From an uncultured Oscillospiraceae bacterium (GTDB lineage Bacteria > Bacillota > Clostridia > Oscillospirales > Oscillospiraceae): 49,241 nt of DNA. The translations under genes were made by a program, and so were the position numbers. The stretch spans positions 1 to 49,241 of the forward strand of contig CAKTXA010000017.1 in NCBI GenBank assembly GCA_934631005.1. The letters run 5' to 3'. This document shows positions 1 to 7,790 of this stretch, in pieces; the stretch's first letter is position 1, and every line of letters starts with the position of its first letter. The notes under the pieces were generated by a model. It searched no databases, was not told the origin of the DNA, and saw only the letters and a list, made by a program, of their open reading frames with translations.

Positions 1-857
1 CAGAAGTCGTTGGCCTCCTTCGGCCCCGACGTGTTCTGCACGATCGTGTTGGCTACCGTCTGCACGAGCTGCGGCTGTGTGTCCAGTCCATACAGACAGT
101 TCCAACCGTCCGAATGCTCCATGTCCAGAAAGTTTACCGCTTTCACATAGAAGCCGTGCTGCCGGAAATATGGAGAAAGACGTTCAAAAAGCTCGCCCTT
201 GGCATCCGTGATGAATGCGGACTCGCCGCGTTTCGCGCAGCCCATGAGGAACGGAATGATAAAGCCTCTGGATTTGCCGCTGCCCGGCGCGCCGATGCAG
301 AGCAGATTGTTGTTGTTCCCGGCGACCATTCGGTGTGCGGCATAGAGCGCGTAAGCATCCGGGTCGTCCGGGTGCTTTTTGATTTTGCCGAGGATCATGC
401 CCTCCGTCTTGCCCGCGAGCGACAGCTCCAGAAACTCGCGCATTTCCTTCTCCGTCAGAAAACCGGACGTGCCATGCGTACCGTCCGGGAGAATGTCAAA
501 CCCGCGCGGGTCATGCGTGTATTTATAGCCGGAGAACCAGATGTAGCCCTTCTTCGTGATGAGACAGATGATAAGGATAATCACCAGCGTCGTCACGATC
601 CCAAAGCCGGTGAATATCGCGCCCCAGTTTTTGAACGGGTTCAGTACCCAGATGCTTTTGATCTCGTCCTCACTGGTATGAAAGGTCGAAGCGATTCCAA
701 GCCGCAGCGAATTGAGGAACATTCCATAAAAATACCAGCCGACGATGACGGCTGGCACGCGCATGGGCAGCTTGGCTTTGTTTCGGGCAAGCCAGCTTTT
801 GGATCTTGCGTCCAGTTTGTCCTCCAGCTTTTCAAGGAGCTTTGAGAGGCGGAACAT
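1..857 (-). CDS. VirD4/TraG-type conjugative coupling ATPase (C-terminus cut by window edge)
   Basis: This is the coupling protein that delivers relaxase-bound DNA to the type IV secretion channel at the inner face of the membrane. The first 285 residues are visible. Residues 1-30 form a charged cytosolic start, two hydrophobic segments follow near residues 36-55 and 80-105, and a Walker A motif GAPGSGKS lies near residue 190 with the family's RGFIIPFL context after it. The protein reads open to position 1, so the C-terminal half is outside. I chose the ATG at 857 because a GGAAG ribosome site precedes it by 8 nt; this start overlaps the end of the upstream gene by 26 nt, which suggests translational coupling. 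The family assignment is firm from the Walker A context (SRGF, then DAKGELFERL). Confidence 0.93.
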   Translation of the reverse strand, partial: MFRLSKLLEKLEDKLDARSKSWLARNKAKLPMRVPAVIVGWYFYGMFLNSLRLGIASTFHTSEDEIKSIWVLNPFKNWGAIFTGFGIVTTLVIILIICLITKKGYIWFSGYKYTHDPRGFDILPDGTHGTSGFLTEKEMREFLELSLAGKTEGMILGKIKKHPDDPDAYALYAAHRMVAGNNNNLLCIGAPGSGKSRGFIIPFLMGCAKRGESAFITDAKGELFERLSPYFRQHGFYVKAVNFLDMEHSDGWNCLYGLDTQPQLVQTVANTIVQNTSGPKEANDF

Positions 858-1929
858 CCAGAACACTTCCTTCCGATGTGTAAAATGGCAGGTCAGGCGG
901 CGTGTATGGCGCGGTACTTCCGAGCAGCTCCCGCAATGCCGCATCCGTAATCGTAAAGACACGCGCCTTTTCGGTCTCACGGTAGCGGCGGTTCAGAACA
1001 GCGTCCACCTGTTCGGGCAGCGCGGCCAGCGCAATTTGGGAAAGGCCGTCCGAACGGGCTGTTTCTACCGCTGCGTCAATGCGCCGCAGATCCATATCCG
1101 CCGCCATGACGAATGGCACACCCTGATACAGTGCGTCATACATCGCTCGATTCGCAGGCGGCGGAACGTAGTGCGACTTCAGGATGATCCTCGCCAGAAG
1201 TTCGCGGTAATTGGGTATGCCGAGAATGCGGAGCTGCAAGCAGCCTGTGCCATTGCACGGCAGCAGAAACAGCGGCAGCTTCAGGCAGTCGTAGACCTCG
1301 CGGTAGGATTGCAGGCGCGTCTTCTGCTTCTCTTGCCCGGCGTCCAGTTCGGCAAGGATCTCCTCGTAGCTGGATGCCGCGAAGATCATAGCACGCTGTT
1401 TTGCGGGAATTGCCGCCGTGTGATTTTGGAACGCGGTCAGTTCATCCGTCAGCGCAACGCAGCCGATACTAGGACTGACCCAGTGGATCGCGCACATGAG
1501 GTCGCCGGTATGGAGCAGCGCCGCCACGCGGGTGCTGCCCCACGGATTGGAGCCACGATTGCGATGTAGAAACGGCAAAAACAAAGATGGCTGAGATCGC
1601 AGTTCAGATTCCTTTGTCAGAAATATGTTGACACCGGCGGCATACGCCGGTGTGACGATCTGCGCCAGACGCAGTCTGCGCATGATATCCGGTTCTCTGT
1701 ATGTGGGAGCCGTTGCAGGCGGAAGAACAAACCCAGCGGAACCTAAAACACGGTTGCCGCATGGCGTCAGAAGCCAGGCTTTCGCCGCGTCAGAAAACCG
1801 GATCATCTGCGCAGCACTGAGATTCGTAACTTCGTCTTTGGAGAACGTCTCATAGAGTTCTTTTGACCGGATCATTCGGCACCAGCGGAGCAGCCGCAGA
1901 ATATCAAGGTCACGACAACTCAGCATCAT
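832..1929 (-). CDS. ICE accessory protein with a winged-helix-like N-terminus, function unknown
   Basis: A 365-aa soluble protein between the VirB4/accessory block and virD4. The N-terminus (MMLSCRDLDILRLLRWCRMI, then a helical segment ending in a small beta-like LLTPCGNRVL) has the look of a winged-helix DNA-binding domain of the kind found in replication-relaxation-type proteins. The remainder has no motif I can name. The frame stays open upstream to 2127, but I prefer the ATG at 1929 because GGAAGGGCGGGAAAG precedes it and the added 66 residues look unlike a protein start. It overlaps virD4 by 26 nt and so belongs to the transfer operon. A role in DNA processing or regulation is inference only. 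Confidence 0.7.
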   Translation of the reverse strand: MMLSCRDLDILRLLRWCRMIRSKELYETFSKDEVTNLSAAQMIRFSDAAKAWLLTPCGNRVLGSAGFVLPPATAPTYREPDIMRRLRLAQIVTPAYAAGVNIFLTKESELRSQPSLFLPFLHRNRGSNPWGSTRVAALLHTGDLMCAIHWVSPSIGCVALTDELTAFQNHTAAIPAKQRAMIFAASSYEEILAELDAGQEKQKTRLQSYREVYDCLKLPLFLLPCNGTGCLQLRILGIPNYRELLARIILKSHYVPPPANRAMYDALYQGVPFVMAADMDLRRIDAAVETARSDGLSQIALAALPEQVDAVLNRRYRETEKARVFTITDAALRELLGSTAPYTPPDLPFYTSEGSVLDVPPLKAP

Positions 1930-2131
1930 GCAGCTTTCCCGCCCTTCCTTTCCTGCGGTTTGCCTAAACCGTTCTTGCGCCGCTTCCGGCGCAATCACAG
2001 TTTTGGCAAACACGCCTATTTTTCCTGCCGCGCGTGATGGGTTTGCGTAGATGACAGCTTTTATCACTGCCCATGATGGGTCGGCACATAAAACCCGTTG
2101 ATTGATTAGGACTTTTTGCCGCTCCAAGCCA

Positions 2132-2863
2132 TCAGCAGGTCGCTGGTACAGATGATGCCTCCGAAACCAGCGAAAAATTGACCATTACGGATGGCTCCAA
2201 GGGACTGTACGCAATGCCTTTTTGATGATATTGAAAGAACTCATCCGCGGATTCTGGCAGCACCAGACTGATGTGGCAGACATTCTCCGCACTGCGGCTG
2301 GACATCATGTGAACGGATAAATGGTACTGGTCGTCATCGTCAATGACCAAGCCTTTCATCGCATTGCTTACGGCTTTCCAGCCCTTGTTGTCCTGATCGA
2401 ATACATGCCGCCCATCCACGTCGCTGTGTTCGTCGATCACCAAAAGCATCTGCTTGAAATGCAGCCGGAAGTTTGTGCGCTGCATATACGCGGTCAAAAG
2501 CTGCCGCACGGTGTCCGTCAGCCAAGTCGCGGGCGTATACCGGCAATGCGGCAGCAGCGTGTCGATCCGCATATGTACCCAGCCCGCGCCCGCGATCTCG
2601 ATATGCCCGGACGGAAGCTGGAACGCCAGTCCGTCACGCCGTCCATACTCGCCAACACCCGGCATCTGCGCCTCGCAGAGAGCACGCAGATAAAGCGTCG
2701 CGGACTCAAAGAAATACGCAGTTTCCTCCAGCGTGAGCTGCAATTTCTCGTGGCTCATCTTGCCGCCGTCCGCAAGCGCCGTCAGCGTATTGGCTTTCTG
2801 CAAAGCCCGGCTGACGACCGACTGAATCTTCTTCATTTCCTTTGCAAAGCGTTCTTCGTTCAT
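2132..2863 (-). CDS. ICE-associated protein, DUF6100-like, with a RusA-like C-terminal motif
   Basis: A 243-aa cytosolic protein whose start overlaps the virB4 stop by 4 nt (ATGA-type coupling). Residues 1-75 are helical and charged. The middle (about 80-130) reads as a beta-rich PSGHIEIAGAGWVHMRID segment. The C-terminal third contains LLVIDEHSDVDGRHVFDQDN, then KGWKAVSNAMKGLVIDDDDQ, which resembles the Asp-rich signature of RusA-type Holliday-junction resolvases (D-N, K-A, G, D-D-Q). I associate the whole with proteins annotated DUF6100 in Clostridia ICEs, but from memory only. A role in processing transferred or integrated DNA would fit; it is not shown. Alternatively the fold is RusA-like and inactive. 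Confidence 0.65.
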   Translation of the reverse strand: MNEERFAKEMKKIQSVVSRALQKANTLTALADGGKMSHEKLQLTLEETAYFFESATLYLRALCEAQMPGVGEYGRRDGLAFQLPSGHIEIAGAGWVHMRIDTLLPHCRYTPATWLTDTVRQLLTAYMQRTNFRLHFKQMLLVIDEHSDVDGRHVFDQDNKGWKAVSNAMKGLVIDDDDQYHLSVHMMSSRSAENVCHISLVLPESADEFFQYHQKGIAYSPLEPSVMVNFSLVSEASSVPATC

Positions 2864-4818
2864 ACTTTTCGTTCCTTTCTGTTCAGCAAATCTGTTGGGG
2901 ATGTTGTAATGGCGTCGTATTCTTTCTGCGTCGCGTAGAACGCGATCGGCACATGGTTATACCCGATACACAAAAGCCCCTCGCCGCGGCGGAATCTTGT
3001 GATTTGACATACCTCTTCTTCAGAGAGATTCAGTACATTCTGAATCAGCCGCGCCTCCTGTTCCTCCATCTGCATGACGATCTTGATGCGGCTGGAATCC
3101 AAAATGCCTTTGCCGTATTTGCCGTTGTCAAGGGAGAAAAGATCCTGCATACCCTGTGTGGATGTGATCGCGATACCGCCGAGGCCGCGGATGGTCTTGA
3201 CCATTTCCTGGATGTATCCCGCCGCCAACGGATTGGAGTTCGCGCCGACCAGCGACCATAACTCGTCGGAGATCAGTGCCGAGAGCTGTTCGCCCGCGCC
3301 GGAGATCAAGTCATTTGCGATGTCCGTCGCCCAGAAGATGCCGGGCAGAAGCAGATCGTCGGGCATGCCCGACGTGTCAATGACAATGTATTTGTTATCG
3401 AGGTCAATTTCATTGCGGCTGCCCATCGCGGAGGCTGAGCCGGTCACATACCGTGCCAGCACGACGGCAAGATGCCGCGTATCCGTGCTTTCCTGCAGCA
3501 CGTCGTACCAGTCCGCCAGCACAGGCATTTCTCGAAAACTCCCATCCTCGTTCAGAACGGAAGCGTTATCAAATGTGATGCTGTACCGCCGGTAGCATTC
3601 AACCAGCGATGTGTCCAGATAGTTCCGGTCCTCATCGCTGAGATCGCGCTTTTGCAGGCTGTACCAGATGATGAGCCGCGAAACTTTATCTGCCAGCACG
3701 GAATCGTCGCGGGAGGCAAGCCCCTTGAGGTCTGCGTAGGCATCCAGCGATTTACGGCGGATCGCCATGATATTTGGGCAGTCCGGCGAGGATGGCGACA
3801 TCCGCAGATACAGTCCACCAAGCTGTTCACAGCGTGGGCGAAACTCATGACCCTTCTTCGGGATGATGTAAATGACGCGCTTGCCCTGCTGCCGTAAGCG
3901 ACCGCCGACACATTGGAGCGTGAACGTCTTGCCCGCACCGGACGAGCCGCCGATCCAGATGTTGCCGTTCGTGTATTTGTAGTCGTCGTAAGGATTCAGA
4001 AAGACCGGCGAGCGGTTATACATATTAAGACCGAGGAAGATGCCGTTGCGGTCGGATAACTCATAGGACGCGAACGGGAACGCCGCCGCTACGCCACTTG
4101 TAAGCGCATTGCGGCGCGATTTGCGTTCAATATCCGGATCAAGATAGAGAATCGGCAGCATGGACAAGAACGCCTGCTCCTGCTTGTATTCGCACCGGCG
4201 GGCGATCATGTCCACGGAGACGCAGAGCTTTTCAACTGCTGTGACGCGATGCTCCAGTGTTTCAGGATCACTGGCTGTGACCTCAATGAGCGTGTGCATA
4301 TAATAAAAATCCTCGCCCTGCCGGTTCATCACGTCCTTGAGGTACATCCCGGAGGCAATGGCGCTGTCCAGCTCCTCGAAGTCCTGTCGGGTGTCTGCAA
4401 CGTCGCGCATCCGGCTGCGGTTCATCATGGTCTGCTGCGAGATTTTCGCCAGAATCTTCTCCTTGGATTGCTTATCAAAGTGGAACGAAATGCTGACATC
4501 TTCGCCGGCCTCGACCAGCGGAGCCAGCCAGCTTGCGCCGACAGTCGTGGAATACCCGTAACCTGTGATATAAAGATAGGCATGAAAAATGCCGTCCACT
4601 ACAATGTAGTCCCGGCTTTTGGTGTCCACGCTCGTGGGCGAAAGAATGTCCAGAATTGTTGTTGAGCCAGCCTCCAGCTCGCTCAGATCCGGCGTTTCCT
4701 CGCCGAACAGCAGACGCTTGAGAAATGGCTGCTTCTTTGGCTGCTGCTCGATGGGCAGCTCTGTTTCCGGCGGCAAGCCGGGCGGCGGAGCAGTTTTGTT
4801 CTTGCGGTTCTTTTTCAA
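2860..4818 (-). CDS. virB4: VirB4-family type IV secretion ATPase
   Basis: The energising ATPase of the conjugation channel, acting at the cytosolic face. It is 652 aa. A proline/lysine-rich leader (1-45) is followed by a CagE/VirB4-type N-terminal domain (to about 270). Walker A GGSSGAGKT is at residues 290-298 and the Walker B region ISDELWSLV is near residue 520, followed by an arginine-finger-like SRIKIVMQ. I chose a TTG start at 4818 because AAGGAGG lies 9 nt upstream; the in-frame ATG at 4869 has no ribosome site and its extra 17 residues span a small hairpin (4842-4861). The next gene overlaps its stop. Normally virB4 follows PrgI and a small protein directly; here the plus-strand cargo separates them. 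Domain order is complete, so the cargo did not split the gene. Confidence 0.95.
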   Translation of the reverse strand: MKKNRKNKTAPPPGLPPETELPIEQQPKKQPFLKRLLFGEETPDLSELEAGSTTILDILSPTSVDTKSRDYIVVDGIFHAYLYITGYGYSTTVGASWLAPLVEAGEDVSISFHFDKQSKEKILAKISQQTMMNRSRMRDVADTRQDFEELDSAIASGMYLKDVMNRQGEDFYYMHTLIEVTASDPETLEHRVTAVEKLCVSVDMIARRCEYKQEQAFLSMLPILYLDPDIERKSRRNALTSGVAAAFPFASYELSDRNGIFLGLNMYNRSPVFLNPYDDYKYTNGNIWIGGSSGAGKTFTLQCVGGRLRQQGKRVIYIIPKKGHEFRPRCEQLGGLYLRMSPSSPDCPNIMAIRRKSLDAYADLKGLASRDDSVLADKVSRLIIWYSLQKRDLSDEDRNYLDTSLVECYRRYSITFDNASVLNEDGSFREMPVLADWYDVLQESTDTRHLAVVLARYVTGSASAMGSRNEIDLDNKYIVIDTSGMPDDLLLPGIFWATDIANDLISGAGEQLSALISDELWSLVGANSNPLAAGYIQEMVKTIRGLGGIAITSTQGMQDLFSLDNGKYGKGILDSSRIKIVMQMEEQEARLIQNVLNLSEEEVCQITRFRRGEGLLCIGYNHVPIAFYATQKEYDAITTSPTDLLNRKERKV

Positions 4819-5006
4819 GTGATGCGACCTCCTTACAATAAAGCACCTTGCTTTTGGTGCTATTACCATGTATATTTAGTGGTGAAGAACAACCTTTTCA
4901 TGAAATTGCTATATTTTAGGAATCATTATCACGTTATTTGTAAATGAAATTGTAGCTGTTCTTGTGAATTTGTAATTATGAGAGAAAGGGTCAAGGAGAG
5001 ATAAGT
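4819..5006. other. AT-rich divergent intergenic region between virB4 and the cargo pair
   Basis: It must hold the plus-strand promoter of the cargo and, if the transfer transcript does not read through, a minus-strand promoter for virB4. I see a hairpin AGCACC-N8-GGTGCT at 4842-4861 just before the virB4 ribosome site, and many TTGTA/TTTACA-like boxes, but no -35/-10 pair with good spacing that I would defend. Confidence 0.4.
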
Positions 5007-5222
5007 ATGGAGATAGTTACTTTGGTCTTAAGTACGATTAGTACGCTCGCTGCAGTTGTTTCCGCGATAGCTGCCATAAGAGCTAATAATGGGATTAAAA
5101 ATCTAAATGACAGCATAAGTGGTGAGCATAATGCGCAAGTTTCTGGGAGTGTTTCAGTCAGCAACAGCGGGAGTAACCATGGCACTATTTCGGGAGTGAG
5201 CTCAGGTGAAATCAATGTGTAA
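5007..5222 (+). CDS. Small membrane protein with an Asn/Ser/Gly repeat tail (cargo gene 1)
   Basis: A 71-aa protein starting at an ATG preceded by AAGGAGA. Residues 1-26 form one hydrophobic membrane segment rich in Val/Ile/Ala (VTLVLSTISTLAAVVSAIAA). The remainder is hydrophilic and repetitive: SGEHNAQVSGSVSVSNSGSN, then HGTISGVSSGEINV, a pattern of N-x-G-x-(I/V) turns like a short beta-solenoid. The next gene overlaps its stop by 8 nt and carries a similar N-S-G-N motif at its own N-terminus, so the two products are probably partners. Base composition is far more AT-rich than the surrounding ICE genes, and the strand is opposite, so it is a recent cargo insertion. Function unknown. Confidence 0.75.
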   Translation: MEIVTLVLSTISTLAAVVSAIAAIRANNGIKNLNDSISGEHNAQVSGSVSVSNSGSNHGTISGVSSGEINV

Positions 5223-6300
5223 CTTTCTCAAAAGAAAAACATCGGTCAATAACTCTGGCAACAATTACGGCATTGAAACTGCATCAAACTCTGGAGTTAT
5301 TGTTGTTAATCAAGGACTAGGATACGACAATACTAAAGCATTATGTCTTGACGTTGTGAGTAATGAATTGAGTAAATATAAGGCTGAAGCTTACGAAGAA
5401 GCAAAACGGCGCGATGATGAGTTATTTGAAAGAATAGTTGATGAACTGATCAAGCGAAATCTGAGCGATGAACAAGCTCTGTCTGTGTTTAAAGAACCCT
5501 CCATGCAATGTGATTATGCCGAAGCACAAAAAGCATATATCAAAGCTGGAACACCAGAACTGGCATCAGTACTGTCTAGTATTCTTGCTGAGAGAATAAG
5601 CGAAACATCGCGTACACTGCTTCAAATTGCATTAGGCGAGTCCATCCAAGTTGCTCCAAAGCTAATTGAAACACAAATGGCAACATTGGCGCTGACTTTT
5701 ATTCTCAAGCATACAGTACGTATTCAGGTTAATAACCTAAACTCTCTTGCAGAGTATATTTACGATACCGTCTTGCCCGTTTATAAAAAAGGCGTCAGCC
5801 AAAAGGAATCAGAGTTTCAACATCTCAACTTCGCCGGTTGTAGTCAGTATTCAGCAGTAAGCACAAAATTGCCATCACTTTTTTTGAATAATTACCCTGG
5901 ACTTTTTATGAAAGGAATCGAAGCCGGCAGTTTGCCTAAGGATATGAATGGAAATGGTTTTACGGATTTATATCCAAATCTGTTCACAAAATGCTTGCAC
6001 AACAACCTACCTCAGATCAATGCAGTATCTGAAAGCGTTTTAACCGACTCAATGAAAAAACTCAATGTAAAGCAAGAGCATCAACTAATATTTGAGAAGC
6101 TATTCAAGGAAAATCGAATGTCCGAGGAAGCTGTGCAAGACCTTGTTGTTAAATTTGTTCCAGAAATGCTGGATGTCTTTGACTATTGGGGCAAAAATGA
6201 GATTTCGCTTTTATCATTAACTTCAGTTGGTATAGTAATTGGTGCGCAATACGCTAAACTTGTTACTGGGCAAGAATACGATCTCAATATTTGGATCTGA
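5215..6300 (+). CDS. LPO_1073/Vpar_1526-like protein (cargo gene 2), function unknown
   Basis: A 361-aa protein. The ATG at 5215 has AGGTGA 7 nt upstream; a GTG at 5206 in the same frame is the alternative. Residues about 10-35 carry N-S-G-N-N and S-N-S-G-V turns. Then comes a helical segment with A-L-C-L-D-V-V and E-A-Y-E-E-A-K-R-R-D-D-E-L-F, an EAQKAYIKAG motif with E-L-A-S-V-L-S-S-I-L, and T-L-L-Q-I-A-L-G-E-S-I-Q-V-A-P-K-L. This order matches what I remember of the sporadic LPO_1073/Vpar_1526 family. No catalytic motif is evident. It is soluble by sequence; the upstream 71-aa partner could hold it at the membrane. The AT-rich composition marks recent acquisition. Defence, toxin-antitoxin or surface-exclusion roles are all possible and unproven. 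Confidence 0.75.
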   Translation: MCNFLKRKTSVNNSGNNYGIETASNSGVIVVNQGLGYDNTKALCLDVVSNELSKYKAEAYEEAKRRDDELFERIVDELIKRNLSDEQALSVFKEPSMQCDYAEAQKAYIKAGTPELASVLSSILAERISETSRTLLQIALGESIQVAPKLIETQMATLALTFILKHTVRIQVNNLNSLAEYIYDTVLPVYKKGVSQKESEFQHLNFAGCSQYSAVSTKLPSLFLNNYPGLFMKGIEAGSLPKDMNGNGFTDLYPNLFTKCLHNNLPQINAVSESVLTDSMKKLNVKQEHQLIFEKLFKENRMSEEAVQDLVVKFVPEMLDVFDYWGKNEISLLSLTSVGIVIGAQYAKLVTGQEYDLNIWI

Positions 6301-6509
6301 CCTAAAATGTATTGGACATTTTATACTGCAATTATGTTATTTACGAGGAGTATTTGCCATTGATGGCGATCTTGGTGTATTCAAAGTAGAATCACCGATT
6401 AAGCAAGCTCGAAGAAAGCCTTCTACGCCTACTGTGATAACGTGAGAAGTAAAAACTACCTGAAATAGAGGGGCTTGAAAATGTTTATGTATCTGAGCGA
6501 GCACTGTTC
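6301..6509 (+). other. Cargo 3' flank with a possible gene remnant
   Basis: This short stretch follows the cargo stop codon. One plus-strand frame ends in the protein-like string KAFYAYCDNVRSKNYLK before a stop near 6464, but it has no start, so it may be the tail of a lost gene dragged in with the cargo. I do not recognise it. Confidence 0.25.
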
Positions 6510-6540
6510 AAGAGGAACGGACAAATCCGTTCCTCTTTTT
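6510..6540 (+). terminator. Rho-independent terminator of the cargo pair
   Basis: A 12-bp perfect stem (AAGAGGAACGGA / TCCGTTCCTCTT) with a CAAA loop, followed by a T run on the plus strand. It ends the cargo transcript only 4 nt before the stop codon of the opposing 224-aa transfer gene. Confidence 0.9.
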
Positions 6541-6544
6541 ATAT

Positions 6545-7219
6545 TTATTCTCCATACACCCCATGCACCTCTGTTGTCATGTCGAACACGCCCTCCGGGA
6601 GCTTGACGCGCAGGCTGGTGCCTTTGTTGATAAGCTCATACAGGAGCTTCAGCACGAAATCGTCTGTGTAGCGCGGCTCTAAGACCTCTAATTCGCAAAT
6701 ATCCAGATACCGCCGCGCCGTGTCCGCTTCTTCGTTCAGGCGCTGAATGATACCCTTGACGGTGTTGCGCTTGGCGCGCATTTTCGCCTCGTACTGGAAT
6801 ACGAGAAAAAACCGGTGACGAATGGACTCACTGGCAATGCCAAGACCGATTTTCTCGATATTGTCCTCGATCTCTGCACGGCAGTTTTCGCTTTCCTCGT
6901 TTTTCTGGAACTGCCGCATCTGTTCGACGTATTCGCTCGTGTCCGGCGGGAGCGTGCGCACCTCGCAGCTCATGCTGTCCGGCGCGATTTTCAGATATGC
7001 GGCGTAGGATGTAATGATATTCTGCTGATCGGACGGGGATTTTAGATAAAAATTGACCGGCAGCACTTCAAGGATTTTAATGAACCGATTATCCTTCGTA
7101 ATGACCACGCCGCCAAGGATGTTCTTGATGGGCAGCCATGCCTGGATGCTGTCACGATAGGTCGCGCCTCCATGACTGGATGGCGCGGCCGTGCCGAAAA
7201 TGGCGTCCTTCATGCTCAT
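6545..7219 (-). CDS. Conserved ICE transfer protein downstream of PrgI (224 aa)
   Basis: A soluble 224-aa protein. The ATG at 7219 overlaps the PrgI stop as ATGA, and GGGGAGG lies 8 nt upstream; the longer open frame is not supported. It has W-L-P-I-K near residue 28, G-G-V-V-I-T-K-D-N-R-F-I-K-I-L-E-V-L-P-V-N-F, and later long charged helices (E-S-E-N-C-R-A-E-I-E-D-N-I). The beta-rich first half resembles the N-terminal domain of VirB4/TraC-type proteins, so it may be a stand-alone partner of VirB4; in these operons it normally sits between PrgI and VirB4. Here the plus-strand cargo now lies between it and virB4. Exact role unknown. Confidence 0.75.
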   Translation of the reverse strand: MSMKDAIFGTAAPSSHGGATYRDSIQAWLPIKNILGGVVITKDNRFIKILEVLPVNFYLKSPSDQQNIITSYAAYLKIAPDSMSCEVRTLPPDTSEYVEQMRQFQKNEESENCRAEIEDNIEKIGLGIASESIRHRFFLVFQYEAKMRAKRNTVKGIIQRLNEEADTARRYLDICELEVLEPRYTDDFVLKLLYELINKGTSLRVKLPEGVFDMTTEVHGVYGE

Positions 7220-7521
7220 AAGTGTACCTCCCCGCGGTAAAAGATCATGCGTCGGTGCTTGCGCCAGTGCATCCACGCTTTGAGCCATCTGGTAAGGCTG
7301 TCGCCACCGATGCCGATAAGTGCAAAGCCGCCCACGGGGACGAGGATCGCCATCGTGACGATGATCTTCGGCATGAGCATCAGCGGCAGAAGCGCCAGGC
7401 AGAGAAACAGAATGGGTATGCACAGCAGCACGGTTTCGACCGCGTTGCGAATTTCAAATACGCCGAACAGCCTGCCCGCGTCCGTAAAGTTCACGGGAAT
7501 GTGGTAGGTTTCATAGCTCAT
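7216..7521 (-). CDS. PrgI-family membrane protein
   Basis: A 101-aa inner-membrane component of Firmicutes conjugation machinery, usually encoded next to VirB4. After a polar start (YHIPVNFTDAGRLFGVFEIR) there are two hydrophobic segments at about residues 28-52 and 54-72, then a basic Trp-rich tail (WLKAWMHWRKHRRMIFYRGE). Size, two-helix layout and the opening Y-x-I-P motif match the PrgI family. Its start overlaps the upstream regulator by 11 nt and its stop overlaps the next start, so the three genes are translationally coupled. Confidence 0.88.
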   Translation of the reverse strand: MSYETYHIPVNFTDAGRLFGVFEIRNAVETVLLCIPILFLCLALLPLMLMPKIIVTMAILVPVGGFALIGIGGDSLTRWLKAWMHWRKHRRMIFYRGEVHL

Positions 7522-7780
7522 ATTCGTATTCTCCCACGCGCTCCATCAGGCTGTTTTTGCAGGCGATGTATTCTTTTTGCAATGTATCGAGCTTTTCACC
7601 GCGCCGGACGATGATCGTTTCAAAGCCAGTCTGGATCTTCTGTACCGTTTCCGCCTCCGGGGTGCTTTCGCCCAGCTCCAGCTCGCTGATGCGCTGCGCG
7701 GATACGCCGCAAGCCTGTCCGAGCTCGACCATGCTGATATGATGCCGCAGGCGGAGGATGCGAAATTTTCTGACCTTCAT
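7511..7780 (-). CDS. Small XRE-type helix-turn-helix regulator
   Basis: An 89-aa protein: residues 1-55 are a Cro/CI-type HTH (LRLRHHISMVELGQACGVSA, then QRISELELG), and the remainder is a charged helix probably used for dimerising. The ATG at 7780 is preceded by AAAGGAGGGTCT and overrides a longer open frame. It lies inside the transfer operon between the hydrolase and PrgI, so it is made together with the machinery and may tune its expression by feedback. The target site is not visible. Confidence 0.88.
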   Translation of the reverse strand: MKVRKFRILRLRHHISMVELGQACGVSAQRISELELGESTPEAETVQKIQTGFETIIVRRGEKLDTLQKEYIACKNSLMERVGEYEYEL

Positions 7781-7790
7781 AGACCCTCCT

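Noticed and set aside
1930..2127. N-terminal extension of the 365-aa ICE protein
   Set aside because: No ribosome site at 2127 and an atypical sequence; the ATG at 1929 has a good site. It cannot be fully excluded.
4842..4861. Terminator between cargo leader and virB4
   Set aside because: The stem is only 6 bp with no proper T run; at most it modulates virB4 translation.
2860..7219. virB4 split in two by the cargo
   Set aside because: The 652-aa protein has its own ribosome site and a full N-terminal domain plus Walker motifs; the 224-aa protein is a separate gene coupled to PrgI.
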